Shown here: positions 55,204 through 64,000 of the stretch, one piece after another | How positions within the stretch are numbered: position 1 is the stretch's first letter | Layout: each line of letters begins with the position of its first letter | Source: Desmodesmus armatus | Taxonomy: Eukaryota; Chlorophyta; Chlorophyceae; Sphaeropleales; Scenedesmaceae | DNA length: 64,000 bases | Direction: 5' to 3' | Assembly: GCA_007449985.2 (NCBI GenBank) | Contig: VIIQ02000559.1 | Coordinates: 650,501-714,500, forward strand | Notes under the pieces: model-generated | What the model was told of the DNA's origin: nothing | Database searches by the model: none | What the model saw: only the letters and a program-made list of their open reading frames with translations | Program-made: the position numbers and the translations under genes

Positions 55204-58200
55204 GGCAGACCCACAGGCCGCCACGACAAGACAGCACAGCAGTGACAGAGACGGGGCACACACAGGTTCCACAGGACACAGCAGCGCCAAGACACAACAA
55301 AGAAAACGCCGGATGTGAGCAAACGCACATAACAAAAATGCCAGTTCCAGCCATAAATTTATGCATAGTGTGAGCAGCGATACAACCCCGTCAAATTGTC
55401 GGACAGTGCAAAGATAAATAAGGATTCACGTAGTGATTACGTAATCAATGCACCAACCGGGGGTGAGGTGACGGTGTGCGACCCAGAAGAGAGGGTGTCC
55501 AAACAGTGACGCGCGCCAGTTGCAGGTACATGCGAAGCAACGCAGACACGGGCGGCACGGGCAGGCGCGGCGGCAGGAAGGCAACATGGGCAGAAGCAGG
55601 GGCAGTGGCAAGGAATGGAAGGGGCGCAAGGGGCAGGGGCAAGCAGCAAGGGGGCAGCACAAGCCAGCAGGCAGGGGCAGGGGCAGGGGCAAAAGCAGGG
55701 GCAGAAGCAGGCGCAGGGGCAAAAGCAGGCAGGAAAGGGGGCAGGGGAATGACAGAGGGTGGCGTTAGAGAAGGGTCATCACATCAATGCACGCTGCATG
55801 CATTGAAGACCTATGCCAAATGCCCAAACAGCTGTGCCCTGCACTTCAGCATGAGAATGGGTGAACGCTGCTGTTCCAAAAGCCGCACAGACATACAATT
55901 AGGGCTCCCTATGCAGATGGTATTCTGTGATCACAAGATACAGCACAACATAATGCAGTCTGTGACAGCTTGGCATGTCAGCTACTGAACGAGCTACGCC
56001 AGGTACCCAAAACTGCAAAAGCAACAGGCCGAAAAAACAGTATGTCAGCGGCAGGATTTGAACACGGTACCTTGCAGGAAGCGGGGAGGGGGTGGGGGCA
56101 TGGATCGTTGCACTGGAGGAGGGGGGGCCATCTGTCCTTGCTGCTGCTGTTGTGGGTAGCCGCCGGAGGGCTGCTGCTGCTGCCCGCCTCCCTGGGTGTA
56201 CTGCTGGTAGGGATTGGCGTAGCCGTGCTGCTGCTGCTGCTGCATGGGTGGGGCCTGAGGGGACAGAAAATTAGGCACAGGGGTTGACACGGCAAGCAAA
56301 CAGCAATTATAAGAAGAAAAGCCAGTGAGCAGGAGAGGAGACGGAATTGGGTGTGTTTGACTTCAGTTCATGTCAGCGTGACATTGCTGCAGCATGTGTG
56401 AGGGGGCAAAAGCGACACAAGTAGACAAACGCGTCAGTGGCATGTGAACAAAGTGTGTGGGGGCGTGGAACACGTTACTGAGGTGACCAGCAGGACGAAT
56501 AAATGACTAGGTGGGTAGGGGATGGAGAGGCAACTGAGGGTGAGGGGAGAGAGGGAAGGGGGTGATGCTTGTGGGGCAGGCAGGGTTCAGCAAAAAGAGG
56601 GGGGGGGGCTTTTCCCAGAGGAGACTAGTGGGCAGAAGGTGAAGTGCACGAGAGTGATAATTTCTGTGCGACTGCTTATGTGTGTGCTGATCCATATCCC
56701 TATGTGTGTTATTCAGGAGGTAATTGGGTGGTGAGTGGGTGAGGTAATGAGTAAATGACTGAGAAAGTAAGCGACTGGGTGGGCAGGTGGGTGGGTAAGT
56801 GGGTGGGTGGTGGGTGGGTGTGTCGGCGAAGGGATTGGGGGTGAGTGGATGGGTGGGTGGCCAAATGGTGGGGTGCAATGGACGAAAAAATGACTTGTTG
56901 TTGAAGATTGGGTTAGACACTGGGGTGGAAGTGAGGGTCCTGTAGCAGTGAGGTGCGACCAGCTTGTGGCAAGTGTACGTGGGGTGAGGCAAGCAAGGAA
57001 AGTGAGCATGGAGGGGTGGGGGGGGGGGGGTGAATACATGTGCAAGACACTCAGCTTTTTCACTCAAAAGTGCAATGTAACTGTTGGGGGGGGGGGTGCA
57101 TTGTGACGGGTGGGGGGGGGGGGGTGCATTGTGACGTTGGTGGAGGTGGTGGGGGTGGGGTTCTTTGTTGGGAGGTGGGGTACAGCAAACACGTGTGTGG
57201 CGGCTAGCTTTGCACAGAAAAAAAGTTCTGGACAAGAAACGTGAGGTGATGGTCACATGCTTTATAGGGTGTGGCAAAGAAGGGTGGGTGAAGTTGGTGG
57301 GGGTGGTGGGGGAGGGTGCTTTGTGTGTGTTGGGGGGGGGGGGGTCAGCAAACACATGGGTGGCTGCTAGCTTGGCACAGAGAAGAGTTCTGGACAGAAA
57401 AGGAGCTTTGTAACACCTTCAAGTTGGTAACCGAACAAGGGGGGGGGGGCAGCAAGTTGAAGAGCAGGAGGAAGAACAGCAGGCAACAGTGTGGTGAGGG
57501 GTTACCTGTCCTTGCGGGGCGGCCTTATCAGTAGAGCCCTCCTTGAACTCCTGGAACCTCCTCCTCTTCTCCGGCTGCTGCTGCTGCTGGGTTGCCGCTG
57601 CCGCCTGCCCCTGCTGCCCCTGCATATACTGACCCGGCTGCTGCTGCTGCTGCTGCTGGCCGCCTGCTGTGCAACATTTGCAGGCTGGAATGGCATCCCA
57701 CCAACAGACCCCTGCCCGTAGGGGTTCTGCTGCTGCTGGGGCTGCTGCTGCTGCTGGCCGTATCCTTGCAGCGCCCCGGCCTGGTTGTAACCCCATACTG
57801 TGCAGCCTGACCGTTCGGCACCTGCTGCTGCTGCCCTGGCTGCTGCTGCTGCTGCTGAGGTGCCTGCCCATACCCTCCCTGCTGCTGCCCATACTGCTGT
57901 GGCGGCTGCTGCTGCTGCTGTGGCTGCTGCCCATACCCTTGGCCATACTGCTGTGGCTGCTGCTGCTGCTGCTGCCCGTAAGCGGGTGGTGCAGGCTGCT
58001 GTGCCTGCTGACTGTACTGCCCATAGTTCTGCAGGTTGTACTGCTGCCCGTACTGCTGCTGTTGGGGCTGCTGGGCCTGCTGCTGCTGCTGCCCGTACTG
58101 CTGCTGCTGGCCGTACTGCTGGGGCTGCTGCTGCTGCTGCTGCTGGCCATACTGCTGCTGCTGCCCGGCGGAGGCACCTCCAGCAGCAGCAGCAGCGGGG

Positions 58201-61200
58201 CTAGCTTCCTGTGCAACAACAGGTGATGTCTGTGGCTGCTGCTGCTGCTGCTGGTGAGCTGCAGTGGGGGTTCCAGTGGAGGGAGGGCCAGATGCCGCTG
58301 CTGCTGCTGTTGCTGCTGCTGCCGGGGTCTGCTGCTGCTCAGTGCTAGGCTGCTGCTGCTGCTGGCCCCATGCATTGTACCCGTACCCTGCCCCATAGTA
58401 ACCCTGAGCACTGCTGACAGCGGGGTAGCCGTACCCACCACCACCAGCAGCAGCAGGAGGGGTAGCAGCAGCAGCGGCAGCGCTGTCAGAGGCGGCAGGC
58501 TGCTGCTGCTGCTGCTGCTGTGTGCCAGAGGCAGGTGCAGCAGAAGCTGCAGGTTCGGGGTAGGGCTCTGCCGGCAGGGGAGGCCCTGCAGGTACTGTAG
58601 CTTGCTGCTGCTGCTGTTCTGGGCCCGCTGGTGCTGGTGCTGCTGCTGCTGCTTGGGGTGTGCCAGTAGAAGCGGGCTGCTGCTGCTGCTGGTAGTACTG
58701 TTGGTAACCAGCCCAAGCAGCATACTGCTGCTGCTGTGGAGCAGCCGGCGGCTGCTGCTGCTGCTGCTGCTGCTGGGGTGCTGCCATTGCTGCTGATGCA
58801 GCTGGTGCTGGAGCAGCAAGCTGCTGCTGCTGGGGGGCCTGCTGCTGTTGCTGCTGGGGCGCCTGCTGCTGCTGTTGCTGCTGCTGCTGCCAGGCAGCTA
58901 GCTGCTGCTGCTGTGCTGCAGCATTGGCAGCAGCAACAGCAGCAGCAGTAGCCCCTTCAGCGGCAGCAGGCGTCGCCTGAGGCCCACTGACTGCCGCTGC
59001 TGCTGCTGCTGTGGGTTGTAAGCAGCCGGTGGTGCTGCTGCTGGTGCCGCTGCTGCTGGGGCAGCGGCAGCAGCATATGCCTGGGGAGGGTACGCAGCAG
59101 GTTGTGGGGCTGGGGCCCCACCCGGTGCAGACACCGCCCCAGGGTACGGTGCAGCAGGTGCCCCATAGGCAGGGGGACCCCCTGGTGCAGCAGCAGCAGG
59201 AGCAGCAGCGGGAGGGTACTGCCCATACTGCCCATACACACCAGCAGCGGGGGGGACCCCTGGTGCTGCTGCTGCTGGGGGTGCTGCTGCTGGCACTCCA
59301 GGGGGGTAGGGTGCTCCTGGCTGACCTGGCTGAGGGGGTACCCCCACAGCGCCAGGGTAAGCAGCAGGAGCAGCAGCAGGAGCAGCGCCGGGGTATGGTG
59401 CCGGGGGTGCATAGCCACCAGGTGCTGCTGCAGGCGGGGGTACCCCCTGTCCAGGGTACATCTGCGGCTGCTGCTGCTGTGGCGGCAGCATGTGCGGCGG
59501 CTGCTGCTGCTGCTGTGGGGGTGCCATGCCAGGGTATGGCTGCGGCATCACCCCTGGGGGTACCCCCTGTGGAGGTACCCCATAGGGAGGCACAGCACCG
59601 GGGGGTACCCCAGGTGGGGGTGCGCCATACACCCCCGGGGGTGGGGCACCATACCCCGGAGGGGGAGCTCCAGGCATGCCGGGGTAGGGTGCCGGCATTC
59701 CTGGGGGTACCCCTGGCACTGCTGCCTGGGGTGGGGGTGCTGCTGCTGGGGGGATGAACCCAGGGATCAGGCCTGCAAGATTTGCCAGTGGGGCAGCGGC
59801 GCAGGTGTCAGGAATAGGGCGCACACACAGGGAGATGTCAATACAGTAGGGCGCTGCCAAGCTGGAGTTTGCCTTGCAGTGGCTGGTGTGCGAGTCAGAT
59901 CCGATCATGTTCGATCATAGAAGTGGACGCGTCCGAAAAGCTGCACCCCTGCAACAACACATGCCAACCAACCAAGCACACACCCATCTGGGAAGCTTGT
60001 GCCCAGCACATGGCAAATGTTGCCGGCCTTCCAACAGAGCCCTGCCCTACCCAGCATGTACTACACCAATATATACAGCAACATCATTGCACCCTCTTGC
60101 TGGTGGTCTCAAACCACTACACCCCCCCCCCCCCCCCCGGCCCCTCCAACCCACCTGGGAAGCTCGTGCCCAGCTCGTTGCGGATGTGGCAGATCAGGTC
60201 CACCGCAAGGTCCCTCGCCCTCACCACACTCTCAGCATGGTTGGAGGTGATGCTGATATGCAGCGGCGTGTGCTCACTCCAGGGGGTGGCCACAGGGTTG
60301 CTGCCGCGCCCGCCCAGCACCACAGTAGCGCCCGACTGTGCTGAGATGTGCCCCAGGTTCTGGTCGCCTGCGGAAGGGACGACGGAAGACACACATGCCG
60401 ACCATTAGTATATCAACATGTGATCAGCAGTAAAGCAATGAGGATGGGAAGGGTGGTTGCTGCCACGACCGCCCAGCACCACAGTAGCGCCCGACTGTGC
60501 TGAGATGTGCCCCAGGTTCTGGTCGCCTGCGGAAGGGACGAAGGAAGACACACAAGCCGACCATTAGTATATCAACAGGTGATCAACAGTAAAGCAATGA
60601 GGATGGGAAGGGTGGTTGCTGCCACGACCGCCCAGCACCACAGTAGCGGCCGATTGTGCTGAGATGTGCGCCAGGTTTTGGTCGCCTGCGAGAGGGATGC
60701 AGGAACATAAGAACTTTGATGTCACTATGTGCGGAAATGATGGTAGCAGGTGGTTGAAAATGATGGAGTCATGATTAGAATGGTGGTGGTTGACAGCGCC
60801 TGCTAAGCACAGTAGCGCCCGAGTGTGCGCAGATGTGCCCCAGAATCTGGTCACTCGCATGTGACCTTGGTACTGCGTGCTGAGCTGGCTGACAGGGATT
60901 TTGCTTATCTGTTCGTCCCCAATGATCAGCGTTGCTGCCTCTACCTCCCAACCCACCTGGGCCCCTGACCCTCGCCACCACGTTGTACTCAGGAGGCACC
61001 TCAATTCCCACAAACACCGCGCAGTGACCCGGCGTGTTGCTCACAACCGCCGGCCGCCATGCCGGCGGCTGCTGCGGCGGCAGCGGCTGGGCCAGGTGGG
61101 GCCGGCCAGCCGCCCCAGCCACAGCCGCCGCAGCCGCCGCTGCAGCCGCCGCGGCGGCTGCCATGTTGGGCATGTTGGGTGCGCCTGGCGGGGGAGGGCC

Positions 61201-63895
61201 CATGCCTGGCTGTGCTGGGGGGCCTTGTCCTGCAGGTGCAACAGACGTCAGTCACTTTGAGTTGCTTTGAAAGCAGTAGTGATGATGCATGTATGTATCT
61301 AGTGGTTGTCCTGCAGGTGCAACAGGGCGGTGCACCAACCTCAGTGAAAGCAGTGGTGATGAATGAAGCGTGTATTCATGCCAACAGCGTTTGAGCACCC
61401 ATCGAGTTCGCTTTGTTGATGCAAAAACATGGCGAAGAGTGAAGCAACATTGCAGCCCCTCTTTGCCAGCCTGCTGTCCCGCCTGTGGACTGATAGTAGC
61501 TCGTTTTTTTGGAAAGGAGAAAGGGGGCGGACCCCCACCGGCTGGCAACACACACAACAGCGGAAGAAGTAGCTCCTTAAAAACAGCTCCTTACCTGCTG
61601 GTGCGGGCTGGTGCTGCATGATGCGGGTCCCTGGGGGTGGCAGCTGGCCCAGGGGCACCCCCGACAGCAGAGCCTCAATGTCACTCTTGCTTTGTTTATG
61701 CAAGATTATGGTTACCGTAAAAGCGTGGGTATGCAGCCCACCCTGAAGTGCAGCCCCTTTGCCAGCCTGCTGTCTCCCCTATTAGTAGCCAACAATATCA
61801 GCCGAAAACAGTAATTTACAAGCGTGTCCTCGCCGTTGCCTTTACCTGCTGGTGCGGGCTGGTGCTGCATGATGCGGGTCCCCGGGGGTGGCAGCTGGCC
61901 CAGTGGCACCCCAGACAGCAGAGCCTCAATGTCACTCTTGCTTTGTTTATGCAAGATTATGGTTACCGTAAAAGCGTGGGTATGCAGCCCACCCTGAAGT
62001 GCAGCACCTTTGCCAGCCTGCTGTCTCCCCTATTAGTAGCCAACAATATCAGCCGAAAACAGTAATTTACAAGCGTGTCCTCGCCGTTGCCTTTACCTGC
62101 TGGTGCGGGCTGGTGCTGCATGATGCGGGTCCCCGGGGGTGGCAGCTGGCCCAGTGGCACCCCAGACAGCAGAGCCTCAATGTCACTCTTGCTTTGTTTA
62201 TGCAAGATTATGGTTACCGTAAAAGCGTGGGTATGCAGCCCACCCTGAAGTGCAGCACCTTTGCCAGCCTGCTGTCTCCCCTATCAGTAGCCAACAGTAC
62301 CAGCCGAAAATAGTAATTTACAAGCGTATCCCCGTCGTTGCCTTTACCTGCTGGTGCAGGCTGGTGCTGCATGATGCGGGTCCCCGGGGGTGGCAGCTGG
62401 CCCAGAGGCACCCCAGACAGCAGAGCCTCGATGTCACTCGCTGCTGCATGCACAGCATTCCACCTTGCCTCATCAGTCTGCAGGGAGAGCGGCAGGCAGG
62501 CGGGCAGGCGGGCAGGCAAGGTTTGAGATACAGTGGCCTGTTGGTGTGATACCCTTCGACCGAGCCCCAGGCATCGACCGCCCCCCTCCACTGGTACACC
62601 CTGCCCCTCCACCATGTTCTCGCATAAACCTATCCATATACATCCACAAACGCATTGCACAGGCACAGGGGCAGATGGGTGAGGCTGGCAGGCGGGAGGG
62701 GGGGGGGCAGGCCGTCAGGATTTGTAAAAAGATCAAACAAAATCATAAGGGGGGGGGGCATGATGCGTCTGGGGTCCAGCGTTCAGCATTTGCCATTGTG
62801 AAGTGGATTCAACGCAAGTTAGATGCTGGCCGGTAACAAAGGTCCGCCCAAGTTGGCAGCAAGGCAGCGAAACACAAATAAGTTACAAAGAAAACCCAGC
62901 ACATGACAATGTGCGATCAGTCAATCAATGTCACACCTGTAGCTATGACGCTCAGAACGTTCGAGCTTGAAGCTGATGCCAGTTGGATTCTTGGTGTAGC
63001 CTGTCTGCAGTGCTGCATGTGGACCCTTCCATATGCAGAGCTACAGACAGGCTTGACCGAAAGAATTCACATGGCCATGTGCTGCGGTTTCTCTGTCCCT
63101 GATTGCATGCATGCTCCTGCATTCTCTCTCCCGACCTGACAGCAAACGCCCACATACTACGCCCCCCCCCCCCCACCCCCGCCCCCACCTGACGACACTC
63201 ACTGTCCCAGACGGCTGCTGAGATTCCATGTACTGCCGGTTTCAATCACACTGCTAGGACTCCATACACGGCCTGTTTCAACCACACAGTACCCCCACCT
63301 GTCCTGCAGCAGCGGTGGGTGTCACCCTCAGGTACAGCGGCCGGTCTGTGCCAAAGGCATTGGCAGAACCCCCGGCACGTAGCGCCCCCCCCCCCCCCTA
63401 TCTCTGATCCTCACTCCACAACCCTGGTCCTAAGATCCCCACCCCCTGAAAACACGCACTCACGCGCAATCCATAAAGATCACATTACATGTATCTTGAG
63501 ACAACACAGAAGCTTCCGCTCACCTGTCCTGCAGCAGCGGTGGGGGTCACCCTCAGGTACAGCGGCCGGTCTGTGCCAGAGGCATTGGCAGACCCCCCCG
63601 GCACGTAGCGCCCCCGCACCACCAGCTGGGTGTTAGTCCGCTTGCTGATCTCATCCAGTGTCTGCCTCTTCGTCAGCAGCTGCCGAATGTGGTGTCCTGC
63701 ATCGTTGATCACCACCTCCCGGGCAATGTCCGGACCACTGCCCGGGAGCTTTGGGCCTACTGTTGTGGCTCCTGCGCCGCTGCTGCGGGGGCCGGAGTTG
63801 GTGTGCTGGAGAGCAGACACCACCTGGGCTGCTGCTGCTTGCTGCGCGATCGCTGCTGCCTGAGCTGCAGCAGCAGGGTTGAGGCCTGCAGCCTG
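55081..63895 (-). CDS. RIK: KH-domain splicing protein RIK / KHDC4 (BLOM7) homolog (5' partial)
   Basis: Minus exons ~63895-63524, 62477-62348, 61229-60957, 60367-60155, 59772-57506, 56254-56071 and 55148-55081 agree in phase; the N-terminus lies beyond the window. The first exon carries the RIK signature DIAREVVINDAGHHIRQLLT, then KRQTLDEISKRTNTQLVVRG. The KH core spans two exons: FVGIEVPPEYNVVARVRGPG, GDQNLGHISAQSGATVVLGG, then RGSN and ELGTSFPG. The long 57506-59772 exon is a PPG/PG-rich stretch followed by a Gln/Tyr/Gly prion-like stretch (YGQQQQ repeats), ending PEKRRRFQEFKEG. The C-terminus is LHNLLGSYGGDD. Human KHDC4 acts in pre-mRNA splicing, and maize RIK binds ROUGH SHEATH2, so a nuclear RNA-binding role is expected. 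Three one-base gaps must be assumed in the long exon (CAG-run near 59003, G-run near 57792, GGCC near 57664). Confidence 0.88.
55163..55204 (+). repeat. (CAGA)n microsatellite
   Basis: About ten GACA units lie in the last RIK intron, near its acceptor. On the transcribed strand this gives a (TCTG)n pyrimidine-rich tract. Confidence 0.92.
56490..57470 (-). other. Large RIK intron with GGGT arrays and G-runs
   Basis: The plus strand carries repeated GGGTGGGTGGGTGG (56780-56870) and G-runs of about 9-13 at 57018-57030, 57085-57096, 57112-57124, 57331-57343 and 57438-57448. The RIK transcript is the C-rich strand, so quadruplexes would form on the non-template DNA strand's complement, not in the pre-mRNA. 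Two ~165-bp blocks near 57160 and 57320 (ACAGCAAACACGTG, GCTAGCTTTGCACAGA) are also duplicated. Confidence 0.75.
60455..60860 (-). pseudogene. Truncated copies of the RIK KH exon 60155-60367
   Basis: Copies ending at ~60526 and ~60687 repeat the acceptor and the GDQNLGHISAQSGATVVLGG coding start, plus ~75 bp of upstream intron, at a ~160-bp period. A fourth, eroded copy reads near 60805-60856. None has the exon's second half or donor. Confidence 0.88.
61595..62190 (-). repeat. Three extra copies of RIK exon 62348-62477 at a 251-bp period
   Basis: Donor-side ends fall at 61595, 61846, 62097 and 62348, each exactly 251 bp apart. Each copy codes SDIEALLSGVPLGQLPPPGT, then RIMQHQPAPAG, and keeps its GT donor. 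The first ~33 nt of the true exon (TDEARWNAVHA) and its CTGCAG acceptor are replaced by intron-like sequence in the three extra copies. Confidence 0.93.
63297..63390 (-). pseudogene. Copy of the 3' end of the RIK exon 63524-63895
   Basis: Repeats the end of the exon (RYVPG, SANA, TDRPLYLRVTPTAAAGQ) and its donor 227 bp downstream, followed by a C-run. The bases equivalent to the rest of the exon are absent. Confidence 0.88.
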
Positions 63896-64000
63896 CTTGT
63901 GACAGCGGTGGCGTGCAGTAGCAGGGGTGAAGCAGGCAGAGGGTGATGTGGGGTAGTGAGGTGGGCAGATGTGCAGAGATGTTGATGGCACAGTGCATTG

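Noticed and set aside
61595..62445. Regularly spaced repeats as a CRISPR array
   Set aside because: The 251-bp period, coding content and splice donors identify them as exon copies. The genome is eukaryotic.

Overview
The window looks like nuclear DNA of a green alga, most likely a chlorophycean (Sphaeropleales or Chlamydomonadales type). The evidence is intron-dense genes with short GT-AG introns, plastid proteins (an MsrB and a ClpF with targeting peptides), land-plant/algal families (RIK, a PRP40C-like protein), Ala/Gln homopolymers coded by CAG/GCT tracts, and Ser-Pro-rich wall-type proteins. The genus is not decided by the sequence. Gene models were built by eye from reading frames, GT/AG sites and intron phase. 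For most genes the exon lengths close in phase from first to last exon.

Layout. Plus strand: 3' part of an FF-domain splicing/elongation factor (46-2927), then a ~169-bp satellite (3710-5310). A head-to-head plastid pair follows: methionine sulfoxide reductase B (5857-7542, minus) and the Clp adaptor ClpF (8421-12232, plus). Next come an 808-bp element with inverted ends and TA flanks (12683-13490) and a secreted Cys-rich protein with an ADAM-disintegrin-like motif (14106-18840, plus). From 21.7 kb onward every recognised gene is on the minus strand. Two very large paralogous single-pass membrane proteins end in three WGW modules (21754-27891 and 30450-38514). They are followed by a RINT1/TIP20 (MAG2-like) ER-tethering factor (39709-47644), the ubiquitin-shuttle protease DDI1 (49050-52967), and the KH-domain splicing protein RIK/KHDC4, whose 5' end lies outside the window (55081-63895).

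The most unusual signal runs through nearly all these genes. Introns carry tandem, same-orientation, often damaged copies of the neighbouring exon, usually with one splice site kept. In CLPF five of six exons have such copies. In DDI1 the UBA-coding end is present three times, each with its own stop. In RIK one exon recurs four times at an exact 251-bp period. Introns also hold short foldback hairpins and a perfect 32-bp palindrome. Several long repetitive exons need single-base corrections, often in homopolymers, to stay open, which suggests assembly indels.

The genes do not form an operon-like pathway. They cover RNA splicing (PRP40C-like, RIK), plastid protein quality control (ClpF, MsrB), vesicle tethering (RINT1), ubiquitin-dependent proteolysis (DDI1) and the cell surface (the WGW pair and the Cys-rich secreted protein).
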